A stretch of 64,000 nucleotides of DNA from Alphaproteobacteria bacterium (GTDB lineage: Bacteria; Pseudomonadota; Alphaproteobacteria; Sphingomonadales; Sphingomonadaceae): contig JAFANP010000053.1 in the NCBI GenBank assembly GCA_019232625.1, forward strand, positions 1 to 64,000. Reading direction: 5' to 3'. The first letter of the stretch is position 1; every line of letters begins with the position of its first letter. A program made the translations under genes and the position numbers. The notes beneath the pieces are model-generated. The model worked only from the letters and a program-made list of their open reading frames with translations, did not search any database and was not told where the DNA came from. This document shows positions 17,814 through 26,343 of this stretch, piece by piece.

Positions 17814-18713
17814 ATGAACCCCAGACGGCTCTTTCCCCTTCTCGCGCTCCTTGCCGCCGGTCCCGCGAGCGCCGGAGACAAGCCCGCCACGGCCGCGGAC
17901 GTCGCCGCCGCCGAGCGGCGCTTCGCCGCCATGGCCGAGGCGCAAGGCCTCGGCCCCGCCTTCACGACCTTCTCGGCCCCGGACGCTGTGATATTCACCC
18001 CTCGTCCGGCCTCGGCCAAGAAGGTCTATGCCGACCCCCGCCATCGCTTCGGCACCGCCAGGCTCGCCTGGTGGCCCGTTTATGCCGGGATCGCCCGCTC
18101 CGGCGAGCTCGGCTTCTCGACCGGGCCGTTCGACTTCGACTCCGGCAAGGCCGGCGGCTGGTATTTCACCGTCTGGCGGCGCGAGGCGGACGGGCAGTGG
18201 CGCTGGCTGATCGACCATGGCGCCGCGACCGACGCCGCGCCCGCCTACGGCCCGGACGCGCCGCTGCAATCGGCGCCGATGGGATCGCCCGCCCGCCGCC
18301 CCGCGCAGGGCTGGAGCGAGGTCCTAGCCGCCGAGGCCAGGCTCGCCGCCGCTCTCGCCGCCGATGCGCCCAAGGCCCTCGCCCGGGCGCTGTGGGACGA
18401 CGGGCGGCTGATGCGCCAGGGCCCGCAGCCGGCCGTCGGCCGAACCGCCTTCGCCGCCGCCGCCCGCGCCGGGCCCGCCTCGATCCGCGCCGCCCGGCTC
18501 GGCGGCGGCATCTCGGCGGCCGGCGACCTCGCCTGGACCTACGGCCGCGCGGGCTGGGAGGAGAAGGGCCGGGCGGTAGAAGGCCATTACGTGCGCATCT
18601 GGCAGCGCCGCGCCGGCGGCTGGAAGCTGCTCGTCGACGAGATGATCCCGATGCCGCCGCCGCCGCCGCCGCCCGGGCGGCCGGAGGCGGCCGCGAACCC
18701 CGACGGCGGCTGA
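17814..18713 (+). CDS. Exported NTF2-like/SnoaL-type protein, two repeated domains
   Basis: A 299-residue protein with a signal peptide (cleavage near ASAGD, residues 20-23). Two halves each look like a DUF4440/SnoaL-type cone fold. The first runs to about residue 150 and includes AVIFTPRPASAK and WYFTVWRREADGQWRWLIDHG. The second, to about residue 280, includes GRTAFAAAARAG and GHYVRIWQRRAGGWKLLVDE. The parallel segments with Trp-Arg-Trp endings support an internal duplication. It ends in a poly-Pro stretch. No enzyme activity can be assigned. A strong terminator follows. Confidence 0.75.
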   Translation: MNPRRLFPLLALLAAGPASAGDKPATAADVAAAERRFAAMAEAQGLGPAFTTFSAPDAVIFTPRPASAKKVYADPRHRFGTARLAWWPVYAGIARSGELGFSTGPFDFDSGKAGGWYFTVWRREADGQWRWLIDHGAATDAAPAYGPDAPLQSAPMGSPARRPAQGWSEVLAAEARLAAALAADAPKALARALWDDGRLMRQGPQPAVGRTAFAAAARAGPASIRAARLGGGISAAGDLAWTYGRAGWEEKGRAVEGHYVRIWQRRAGGWKLLVDEMIPMPPPPPPPGRPEAAANPDGG

Positions 18714-18737
18714 CCTCCCGGCGCCGCCGACTGCCCT

Positions 18738-18773
18738 GCCGGGCGCCGCCCCTTGCGCCCGGCGGGGCTTTTT
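18738..18773 (+). terminator. Rho-independent terminator
   Basis: GCCGGGCGC (18738-18746) and GCGCCCGGC (18755-18763) form the stem, extended by GGGGC and followed by TTTTT. It closes the gene ending at 18713 and precedes the histidine kinase gene. Confidence 0.8.
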
Positions 18774-18842
18774 CTCTGCGAAACCCGCGATCGGTGCGAC
18801 GAAAACCGGCGCGCGAAGAGGACGAAACCGCTAGGTTTCCGC

Positions 18843-19967
18843 ATGAAACAGGGACCGAGAGCCGCCATGGACGCCGAACGCAGCCAGCATCCCGAAGTCT
18901 TCCGCCAGGCCGCCAAGCTTACGCTGGGCGTGTGGCTGTTCACCTTCATCCTGTTCCTGATGCCGATCGTCGCCGCGACCGGGCGCCTGCCGCAATTCGC
19001 AATCGGCATCGCCTCCATCTGCATCGCCTTCGGGATATTCCTTTCGCTTCCGCTCTACTGGGCCGCCGCGAAGCTCCAGGACGCCCGCAACTGGGTGAAG
19101 GTGGCGGGCGTGTTCGGCGCGGTCTGCGCCGTCGCCTTCGGCTTCTCCCTCTTCGATTCGCTGCTCGGCGGCGAGATCATCAAATTGTTCATGAGCGGGC
19201 ACCGCATCCCGCCCGACATCATCAACCGCACCGTCTCCAACTTCATCAGCTTCTCGTGGCTCTACGGCCTTCTGGGCACCATCTACGTCATCCTCCACAC
19301 CCATGCGGCGATGCGGGAGCGCGAGCTGCAGCTCGTCGAGGCGCAGTCGCTGGCGCAGACGGCGCAGCTGACGGCGCTGAGGCTCCAGCTCAACCCGCAT
19401 TTCCTGTTCAACACGCTGAACGCCATCTCCTCGCTGATCGTCACCGGCCGCAACCGCGAGGGCGAGGCGATGCTCGGCAAGCTGTGCGACTTCCTTCGCA
19501 CCGCGCTCGTCGCCGACACCAACGGCAAGGTCTCGCTCGGCGAGGAGCTCGACACGCTCCAGACCTATCTGGAGATCGAAGCAATACGCTTCGGCGACCG
19601 CCTCACCGTCGAGTTCGCGGCGCCCGAGGAGCTGCTCGAGCTGCCGGTGCCCAACTTCATCCTCCAGCCGCTCGTCGAGAATGCCGTCAAATACGGCGTC
19701 GCCGCCACCACCGCGCCGGTGATCGTCCGGGTCGCCGCGCGGCGCGAGGGCGGCGACCTGCTGCTCAGCGTCAGCAACAATGGCGGCCACCCGGCGCGGG
19801 GCGGGGCGAGCGCCGGCACCGGCGTCGGCCTCGTCAACACCCGCCGGCGGCTCGAGGTGATCTACGGCCGCAAGGCCAGGCTCGAGACGATCGCCTTCGA
19901 CAGCGGCTTCACCGCCATCGTCCGAATCCCGGCGCCGGAGCGGCCGGCGCTCGAGCTGGTGGCGTGA
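18843..19967 (+). CDS. Sensor histidine kinase, LytS/YehU (HisKA_7TM-less, His_kinase) type
   Basis: A 374-residue membrane kinase. Four hydrophobic segments (near residues 28-46, 52-75, 87-106 and 133-152) form the sensor part, then the His_kinase motif LQLNPHFLFNTLNAISSL with phospho-acceptor His186. A HATPase region follows with PNFILQPLVENAVKYG (N box) and GVGLVNTRRRL (G box). It would phosphorylate the LytTR regulator whose GTG start overlaps its stop (GTGA). Start ATG 18843 is used; ATG 18867 is possible. The signal sensed is unknown. Confidence 0.88.
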   Translation: MKQGPRAAMDAERSQHPEVFRQAAKLTLGVWLFTFILFLMPIVAATGRLPQFAIGIASICIAFGIFLSLPLYWAAAKLQDARNWVKVAGVFGAVCAVAFGFSLFDSLLGGEIIKLFMSGHRIPPDIINRTVSNFISFSWLYGLLGTIYVILHTHAAMRERELQLVEAQSLAQTAQLTALRLQLNPHFLFNTLNAISSLIVTGRNREGEAMLGKLCDFLRTALVADTNGKVSLGEELDTLQTYLEIEAIRFGDRLTVEFAAPEELLELPVPNFILQPLVENAVKYGVAATTAPVIVRVAARREGGDLLLSVSNNGGHPARGGASAGTGVGLVNTRRRLEVIYGRKARLETIAFDSGFTAIVRIPAPERPALELVA

Positions 19968-20734
19968 CCGTGCTGAGGACGGTGCTGGTCGACGACGAAC
20001 CGCTCGCCCTCGAGCGGCTGCAGGTCTTCTTCCGCGACATATCGGGGGCGGAGGTGGTCGGCACCGCCCGCGACGGCCACGCCGCCGCCGCGCTGATCGA
20101 GCGCGAGAAGCCGGACCTCGCCATCCTCGACATCCAGATGCCGGAGCAGAACGGCCTCCGGGTCGCGGCCACCCTCGCCGCCGAGGACCGGCCGGAGATC
20201 GTCTTCGTCACCGCCTTCGAGCAATATGCCCCCGACGCCTTCGAGGTGGAGGCGGCGGACTATCTGTTGAAGCCGGTGCGCTTCGACCGGCTGTGGCAGG
20301 CGGTGGAGCGGGCCAAGAGGCGCAAATATCTGCGCGACATGGCCGGACGGGCGGAAGCGGCGGCGCGGTCCGGCGAGGGCGCAAGCGCGCGGGCGGCGCA
20401 TGACGACGGCCTGTGGGTGCCGACGCGCGACGGCGCGGTGTTCGTCCCCACCGAGACGATCGACTGGATCGAGGCGCAGCGCGACTATGTGATGCTCCAC
20501 ACCGCGACGCGCAGCCACATCGTGCGAATCTCGATGCGGGCGCTCGAGGAGAAGCTCGACCCCGCCCAGCTGGTCCGAGTCCACCGCTCCGCCTTCGCGC
20601 GGCCCGGCAACGTGGTGGAGGTGCAGCGCATGGGCAAGACGATCAACGCCCTGGTGCTGCGCGACGGCGCCATCGTCCAGGTCGGGCCGAATTATTCCAA
20701 GGCGGTGGCGGAGCGGCTGCGGCTGGCGGAGTGA
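19964..20734 (+). CDS. LytTR family response regulator
   Basis: A 256-residue two-domain regulator from a GTG overlapping the kinase stop by four bases. The receiver has the acidic pair in LVDDEPLAL and the phospho-acceptor Asp56 in LAILDIQMP, with the conserved Lys in YLLKPVRF. The C-terminal LytTR DNA-binding domain begins near residue 150 and includes IDWIEAQRDYVMLHT and LVRVHRSAFARPGNV. It binds direct repeats at target promoters; no target is evident in the window. Transcription probably ends at repeat family 3. Confidence 0.92.
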   Translation: MTVLRTVLVDDEPLALERLQVFFRDISGAEVVGTARDGHAAAALIEREKPDLAILDIQMPEQNGLRVAATLAAEDRPEIVFVTAFEQYAPDAFEVEAADYLLKPVRFDRLWQAVERAKRRKYLRDMAGRAEAAARSGEGASARAAHDDGLWVPTRDGAVFVPTETIDWIEAQRDYVMLHTATRSHIVRISMRALEEKLDPAQLVRVHRSAFARPGNVVEVQRMGKTINALVLRDGAIVQVGPNYSKAVAERLRLAE

Positions 20735-20745
20735 CTTCGCGGGTT

Positions 20746-20860
20746 CCTCTCCCTGCACGCAGGGAGGGGTCAGGGGTGGGTGCGTCGATGAAGGGTGGTG
20801 CGTTTCCGGATGCGTACCCACCCCCGGCCCCTCCCTGCGTGCAGGGAGGGGGGTAGGGGA
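20746..20860. repeat. Repeat family 3 between convergent genes
   Basis: CTCTCCCTGCACGCAGGGAG at one end and CCCCTCCCTGCGTGCAGGGA at the other, with internal inverted GGGGTGGGTGCG/TGCGTACCCACCCC. It lies between the LytTR gene and the convergent gene ending at 20871. Each end is itself a hairpin. A second copy is at 22931. Confidence 0.85.
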
Positions 20861-20870
20861 GGGCTGGGCG

Positions 20871-21506
20871 TCAGCGCTCCTTGACGTAGGTCATCACGCC
20901 GCCGCCGCGGTGGACGAGCAGGCGGCCGCGCTCGACGTCCACCGGCAGGTCCTCGAAGTCGATCCGGCCGAGATCGTTCGGGGTGAGGACGAAGGTGAGC
21001 TCGTTCGCCGTGGCGGCGTCGATCGGGAAGCGCGGCGAGACGAGGCCGTAGATCGGCAGGGCCAGGGTCACCGCCACCGGCCGGCGCGTCTCCCCGGCGG
21101 GCAGGCTCCAGCCCTCGTCGCTGGCGATATAGTCGGAGAGCGGCGGACCGCTGTCGAACTCGAGGGTGAAGTCGACCCCGTTCATCTCGCGGCCCTCGGC
21201 CCAGATCACGTGCAGGGTGAACGGCGCCGCGTCGGTCCTCGCCGCCTTCCCCGCCGAGAAGGCGGCCGGCACCGGCTTGGGACGGGTGGTGAGCCTGATC
21301 TGCGATCCGGCCCGCCTCCAGGTGCCGCTCGCATATTCGTCGAGCGCGCCGGCGGCGAGCGCATATTCGAAGCGCCCGTCGCTCAGGATGCGAAGCTCGG
21401 AGGCGACGTCGGGGCCGTCCCGCAGGCGGTAGCGGCCGGCGGGGTCGGGGGCCGGAGGCGCCGCCGCGACCAGCAGCGCCGCCGCAAGGATCAGGCCCGC
21501 CCGCAT
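20871..21506 (-). CDS. Exported protein of unknown function (211 aa)
   Basis: The start at ATG 21506 gives a clean signal peptide, MRAGLILAAALLVAAAPP, instead of the longer upstream frame. The mature part opens with PAGRYRLRDGPDVASELRI and continues with DGRFEYALAAGALDEYASGTW, a pattern typical of small lipocalin-like or beta-sandwich periplasmic proteins. No catalytic residues can be named. It is divergent from the gene at 21646, with both promoters in the 139-base gap. Confidence 0.75.
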   Translation of the reverse strand: MRAGLILAAALLVAAAPPAPDPAGRYRLRDGPDVASELRILSDGRFEYALAAGALDEYASGTWRRAGSQIRLTTRPKPVPAAFSAGKAARTDAAPFTLHVIWAEGREMNGVDFTLEFDSGPPLSDYIASDEGWSLPAGETRRPVAVTLALPIYGLVSPRFPIDAATANELTFVLTPNDLGRIDFEDLPVDVERGRLLVHRGGGVMTYVKER

Positions 21507-21645
21507 CGCGCCGGGATAAGCCCTTTCCCAGCCATGCGCCAGCGCGCGGTTTTGTGCGGATTGTGGCAAGGCTTGGAAAGGGGCGGCAACTTCCCGCCGC
21601 GGCGGCGCCTTTGTATAGGCGACGAAACGAAGAGGGGATGAGCAG

Positions 21646-22878
21646 ATGAGGAAGGCCGTCACGATCGCCGTCGCGGGCGCCGGCGCAGCGCTCGCCGCGA
21701 GCGCCTGGGCGCAGCAGCAGGCGGGGGAGGGGCATGCCGTCTACTGGATGAGCGCCGACACCACCTCGGGCATGGGCGCGATGATGGGCGGCGCCGGAGG
21801 GCGGCCGAGCATGGGCTCGGTGATGGGCGCGATGATGGGGCGGGGCGGCAACCAGGCCGGCTACGCCCACCTGCTCACACTCCAGCTCGGCAGCGACCGC
21901 CGCGCCGCCGGGCAGCCGAGCGCGGAGCATCTTCCACCCCAAGGGCTGCAGGCCGGCCCCTCGCTGCCGCTGGTGACCCCGCAGGCGGCGCCGGCGGAGC
22001 GGCGGGCGCCGACCTTCACCTCCGACAATTGGAACGCGCCGCAGACGCGGATCCTCCTCTACTGGGGCTGCGGCGAGCATGCCCGTCCCGGCCAGCCGGT
22101 GGTCATCGACACCGCCGCGATGCGCGCCGGCAAGGTGCCGCCCGCCTTCGCGGCGATGGCGGCACGGGCGATGAACCCGCCCTCGCCGGCGCGCTTCGCC
22201 ACCTACGGCGAATGGCCGAACGAGCGCGGCCGCACGCCCGTGCCCGCGGCCGGCTCGCTGGTCGGCGACCATGTCGTGCGGGGCAATTACAGCCCCGAGA
22301 TACGCTTCAGCCTCGGCGCCGCGCAGGACTTCCTGGCGCCGGTGCGGCTCACCTCGAACTCGGCGGCGGCCTCGGGGGCGGTGCCGCTCGTCTGGCAGCC
22401 GGTGAGCGGCGCCAAGGGCTGGTTCCTCACCTCGATGGGCGCCTCGGGCAACGACATGGTGATGTGGACGTCGAGCGAGACCCAGACCGCGCCGCTGATG
22501 GACTATCTTGCCGACGGCGAGATCGCCCGCCTCGTCCAGCAGCGCGTTCTGCTGCCCGGCGCCGCCGACCGCTGCACCGTGCCGGCCGAGGTGGCGCGGG
22601 CGGCCCAGAGCGGGATGCTGACGGTGACGGCGTTCGGCGGGGAGGCCAATTTCTCCAACCCCGTCCGCCCGGCGCGGGCGCCGGCGGGCTGGCGCCCCGA
22701 CTGGACGGTGAAGCTGCGCACCAAGTCGAGCTACATGGGCCTGCTCGGCATGAGCATGGAGGAGATGATGGGCGGCCGCGGCGAGGACGGCCAGGCCGCG
22801 GGCCAGCCGGGGCAGCCGCCGAAGAAGAAGAAGAAGTCCCTTCTCGACCGCGGCCTGGGCGGCTTCATCCCGCACTAG
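21646..22878 (+). CDS. Exported protein of unknown function with Met/Gly-rich N-terminal segment
   Basis: A 410-residue protein with a signal peptide ending near SAWAQ (residue 22). Residues 42-67 are rich in Met and Gly (GMGAMMGGAGG and VMGAMMGRGG). The body contains ILLYWGCGEHARPGQP near residue 138 and a repeated pattern of Trp-rich beta strands, and the C-terminus carries a run of five lysines before SLLDRGLGG. I recognise no family. The Met-rich segment could bind copper or be simply low-complexity. Confidence 0.72.
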   Translation: MRKAVTIAVAGAGAALAASAWAQQQAGEGHAVYWMSADTTSGMGAMMGGAGGRPSMGSVMGAMMGRGGNQAGYAHLLTLQLGSDRRAAGQPSAEHLPPQGLQAGPSLPLVTPQAAPAERRAPTFTSDNWNAPQTRILLYWGCGEHARPGQPVVIDTAAMRAGKVPPAFAAMAARAMNPPSPARFATYGEWPNERGRTPVPAAGSLVGDHVVRGNYSPEIRFSLGAAQDFLAPVRLTSNSAAASGAVPLVWQPVSGAKGWFLTSMGASGNDMVMWTSSETQTAPLMDYLADGEIARLVQQRVLLPGAADRCTVPAEVARAAQSGMLTVTAFGGEANFSNPVRPARAPAGWRPDWTVKLRTKSSYMGLLGMSMEEMMGGRGEDGQAAGQPGQPPKKKKKSLLDRGLGGFIPH

Positions 22879-22930
22879 ATCGACCGCTTCAGGCTGGATC
22901 GGGCCCGTTTCAGGAGGACGGGCCTGAGAT

Positions 22931-23038
22931 CCCCTCCCTGCACGCAGGGAGGGGTAGGGGTGGGTTGGTCAATGACGGACGGCGCGTCTTTCCGGAGACG
23001 CACCCACCCCCGGCCCCTCCCTGCGTGCAGGGAGGGGA
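22931..23038. repeat. Repeat family 3 between convergent genes (second copy)
   Basis: CCCCTCCCTGCACGCAGGGA opposed to CCCTCCCTGCGTGCAGGGAG, with the same internal inverted GGGGTGGGTT and CACCCACCCC. As with the copy at 20746 it sits between two converging genes. Confidence 0.85.
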
Positions 23039-23058
23039 GAGCGGGAGTACGGCCCCGG

Positions 23059-25191
23059 TCAGCCGGCGAGGCGCAGGGCGCGCTCGGCGAGGAGGTCGGG
23101 CACCTCGGCGGCGCCGACGGCGGGCGAATAGAGGAAGCCCTGGCCGAAGTCGCAGCCCTGCGCGGCGAGCCGGGCCTGCTGCTCGGCCGTCTCTATCCCC
23201 TCCGCGACGATCCGTATGTCGAGGCTGTGGCCGAGGTTGATCACCGCCCGGATGATCGCCGCGGCGTCGGGCCGGTCGGTCAGGTCGTGGACGAACGAGC
23301 GGTCGATCTTGAGGAGGTCGACCGGGAATTGCTTGAGGTGCGACAGCGAGGCGTAGCCCGTGCCGAAATCGTCGAGGGCGATCGTCACCCCCGCCGCGCT
23401 CAGCGCCTTCAGCGTTCGCTCGACGCATTCCGCGCCGCGGCCGAGGAACACCGTCTCGGTCACCTCGATCTGGACGTAGCGCGGCGGTATGTCGGCGTCC
23501 GCCAGCCTTTCGAGCAGCCGCTCGGCGAAGTCGCCGGTGCGGAATTCGGCGGCGGCGGCGTTGATCGCGACGTGGCCGAAATCGAGCCCCGCGTCGAGCC
23601 AGCGCCGCATGTCGCGGATCACCCCGTCGATCATCCGCCCGCTGATCCCGCAGGCGATGGTGAGGTCGTCGAAGGCGGCGGCGATCGTGTCGGGCGACTG
23701 GAAGCCCTTGCCGGGGTGGCGCCAGCGCAGCAGCGCCTCGAAGCCGGCATGGGCCCCGGTCCTGAGGTCGACCTTGGGCTGGTAGAAGGGGACGATCCAG
23801 TCCTTGTCGATCGCGTCGCGGGCCAGCGCCAGCATCGAGATCCGGGTCTGCATCTCCGAGCGCATCGCCGGCTGGAACAGCTTCAGGTTGCCGCGCCCCG
23901 CCGCCTTGGCGACGTAGAGGGCGATGTCGGCATGCTTCATCAGCTCGGCGCGGGTGGTGCCGTCGAGCGGATAGAGGCTTGCGCCGATGCTGGCGTCGCA
24001 ATCGAGCAGCATGCCGCCGTGAACCCAGGGCTGGCGCAGGTTCTGGAGCAGCGACTCGACCGCCGTCGTCACCTCGTCCTCGTCGGCGACGCCGTTCAGC
24101 ACGACCGCGAACTCGTCGCCGCCGAGGCGGGCGACGAGGTCGTCGGCGCGCGCCGCCTCCTTGAGCCGTCGGGCGAAGGCGCAGAGCAGGGCGTCGCCCG
24201 CATCGTGGCCGAGCGTGTCGTTGACGCGCTTGAACTCGTCTATGTCGAGGAGGAGCAGAGCGAAGCGGGCGGGCCCCGCATCGCCGGCGGCGAGCGCGTC
24301 CAGCCGTTCCTGGAACAGGAGGCGGTTGGGAAGCTCGGTCAGCGGATCGTGGTTGGCGATCCAGCGCACCTGCTCCTCGGAATGCTTCTGCTCGGTGATG
24401 TCGCCGATGAAGCCCTCGAACGCCGCCACCCGCCCCTCGCCGTCGTAGACGGGCTGGCCTTGCTCGAGCACCCAGCGTATCTCGCCGGAGCGCTTGACGA
24501 TGCGGTAGGTGGCGCGGAAGCGGTCCTTCGCCGCCGCGGCCCGCTCCACCTCGCGCAGAAGGGCCGCCGCGTCGCTGCGATGGACGATGTCCGCCCAGGC
24601 GATGGCGTGGCTGGTCCACTCCGCGGGCGGGTAGCCGGTCAGGTCTTCGACGGCGTCGCTGATATAGTCCATGGACCAGGGCGGCTCGGCCTGGCAGCGA
24701 TAGGCGACGCCGGGCAGGTTGCGCACCAGGGTGGCGAGCTGGCGGCGGCTTTCCTCGAGCGCGAGGTCGGCGCATTTGCGGCGGGTGACGTCCATCAGCA
24801 CGCCGCACACCCAGCGCGGGCGGCCGTCGTCGCCGTTCAGCGGGCGGGCGACGGCGCGCACCCAGCGGCTTTCGCCGTCCGCCCGGACGACACGGAACTC
24901 GACGTCGTGCTCGACGCCCTGCTCGAAGCATTCGTCGAGGCTGCGCGAGATCCACTCGCGGTCCTCGAGGTGGATCTGAGCCAGCGGGTCGGCGACGACG
25001 CGGGGCAGCGGCTCCCAGCCGAAGGTGGCGCTGGTCAGCGCGTCCCAGAACGCGACCCCTTCGACCATGTCTATCCGCCAGGTGCCGACGCCCGCCGCCT
25101 CCAGCGACGCGGCGAGGAACCCGTCTTCGAGGCCGGACGCAGGGTCTAGGGGCTGGGCGGGGCCGAGGGCGTCGGGCGCGACGTGGAGCAT
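23059..25191 (-). CDS. PAS-PAS-GGDEF-EAL cyclic-di-GMP protein
   Basis: A 710-residue cytoplasmic protein with no membrane segment. Two PAS domains (about residues 28-140 and 150-270) are followed by GGDEF (about 275-440, intact GGDEF at 357-361) and EAL (about 460-700, EAL at 485-487, with DDFGTGYASL near residue 615). Both catalytic motifs are intact, so it may be both a diguanylate cyclase and a phosphodiesterase, with the PAS domains sensing a ligand or redox state. It is divergent from a single-domain response regulator at 25485, which hints at a functional link. Confidence 0.92.
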   Translation of the reverse strand: MLHVAPDALGPAQPLDPASGLEDGFLAASLEAAGVGTWRIDMVEGVAFWDALTSATFGWEPLPRVVADPLAQIHLEDREWISRSLDECFEQGVEHDVEFRVVRADGESRWVRAVARPLNGDDGRPRWVCGVLMDVTRRKCADLALEESRRQLATLVRNLPGVAYRCQAEPPWSMDYISDAVEDLTGYPPAEWTSHAIAWADIVHRSDAAALLREVERAAAAKDRFRATYRIVKRSGEIRWVLEQGQPVYDGEGRVAAFEGFIGDITEQKHSEEQVRWIANHDPLTELPNRLLFQERLDALAAGDAGPARFALLLLDIDEFKRVNDTLGHDAGDALLCAFARRLKEAARADDLVARLGGDEFAVVLNGVADEDEVTTAVESLLQNLRQPWVHGGMLLDCDASIGASLYPLDGTTRAELMKHADIALYVAKAAGRGNLKLFQPAMRSEMQTRISMLALARDAIDKDWIVPFYQPKVDLRTGAHAGFEALLRWRHPGKGFQSPDTIAAAFDDLTIACGISGRMIDGVIRDMRRWLDAGLDFGHVAINAAAAEFRTGDFAERLLERLADADIPPRYVQIEVTETVFLGRGAECVERTLKALSAAGVTIALDDFGTGYASLSHLKQFPVDLLKIDRSFVHDLTDRPDAAAIIRAVINLGHSLDIRIVAEGIETAEQQARLAAQGCDFGQGFLYSPAVGAAEVPDLLAERALRLAG

Positions 25192-25484
25192 CCGTCAGGC
25201 TCCCGCCCCGTCTTCGCCGCTCGACGCGTTGCGACCCATGTCCCCCCACCTTTCACGCGCGGCGCCCGGTGCCGCGCGTCTTACCCTTGCCCAACCCGAG
25301 TTAAGCAATCGTTTTATCGCAGGTGCGAAGCGAAGGGCGCCGCGCGATCCGCCCGCGCGCGCGGCTTTCCAAACGATCCACAGGATTATTCGCGCGGATC
25401 GCTTCGGCGCCGGAACAGGCACGGCCCGGCGGATTTATCGCTTTCGGGACGGTGCGGCGCCGCCCCGCGCGCAGGGAGCGTGGA

Positions 25485-25853
25485 GTGGAAGCGACGTCGT
25501 CGACCGTGCTGCTGGTAGAGGACGAGCCCCTCGTCCGCCAGTCGACCGCGGCCCTGTTCCTGGACGACGGCTTCGACGTGGTGGAGGCGAGCAGCTACGA
25601 GGACGCGCTGAGCCTGCTCGCCGCCGCGCCGCAGACCTCCGTCCTGGTCACCGACATCAACCTTGCCGGAAGGCCGGACGGCCTGGCCCTGGCCAAGGCC
25701 GTGGCGGAGCGCTGGCCGCACATCCGAATCGTCATCGTCTCGGGCTGCATCCGCCCCCAGCAGGGCGGCTGCCCGGAGCGCGCGATCTTCTTCACCAAGC
25801 CCTACGCCCCGGGCGCCCTGCTCACGATCGTCAAGGATCCGACGAGCTGGTGA
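25485..25853 (+). CDS. Single-domain response regulator (CheY-like receiver)
   Basis: A 122-residue receiver from a GTG at 25485. AGGGAG six bases before the GTG supports this start over upstream codons. It contains LLVEDEPLVRQS with the acidic pair, LVTDINLAG with the phospho-acceptor Asp, SGC in place of the usual Thr/Ser, and FFTKPYAPG with the conserved Lys. There is no output domain, so it would act through a partner. It is divergently placed to the GGDEF-EAL gene and may control it. Confidence 0.85.
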   Translation: MEATSSTVLLVEDEPLVRQSTAALFLDDGFDVVEASSYEDALSLLAAAPQTSVLVTDINLAGRPDGLALAKAVAERWPHIRIVIVSGCIRPQQGGCPERAIFFTKPYAPGALLTIVKDPTSW

Positions 25854-25878
25854 AGGCCTGGAGTCGATCCTGAGAAGA

Positions 25879-25912
25879 AGGTGGATGCCGGATCAAGTCC
25901 GGCATGACGGAT
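25879..25912. repeat. Repeat family 5 palindrome
   Basis: GTGGATGCCGGATCAAGTCC then GGCATGACGG: a hairpin formed by TGCCGGA and TCCGGCA (25886-25904). This element is widespread in alphaproteobacterial intergenic regions. The surrounding 25854-26114 holds no gene that I can support. Confidence 0.7.
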
Positions 25913-26114
25913 CAGCGTTTCAGTTCCAGCAGGACGGACTCTAGCGGGCCGGCATCCAGCGTCGGGCGCGCCCTCCTCCCACGGGGGGAGAGGTTCCCGC
26001 GTGCGCGTGCGGTGAAGGGCGCTCCGTTCCGGCGCCGGGGGCCAAGGCAACCCTCGTCCGGTTCGGTCGTTACACCCTCGTAGCGTCTTTGCTGCGTGTC
26101 AGACGGAGTCGATC

Positions 26115-26273
26115 ATGCTGGGCACCATTCTCATCATCCTCCTCATCCTCCTGCTCATCGGCGCGCTGCCGTCCTGGGGCTATAGCCGCGGCTGGGGCTA
26201 CGGCCCGTCGGGCGGCCTCGGCCTCGTGCTGATCATCATCATCATCCTCGTCCTCATGGGCTATGTCCGCTGA
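26115..26273 (+). CDS. DUF3309 family mini-protein
   Basis: A 52-residue protein. The first helix, LGTILIILLILLLIGALPSW, is followed by the turn YSRGWGYGPSGGLG and a second helix rich in isoleucine. This is the DUF3309 family layout: a small two-helix membrane protein with unknown role, common in alphaproteobacteria. It is divergent from nothing obvious and is 70 bases ahead of the GH5 gene. Confidence 0.8.
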   Translation: MLGTILIILLILLLIGALPSWGYSRGWGYGPSGGLGLVLIIIIILVLMGYVR

Positions 26274-26343
26274 GCGCGGCTGAAGCTTGACTTCGGGAGG
26301 CGCCGGCGGAAAGGCGGCGCCTCCCTCCACCCGCGGGAATCCG

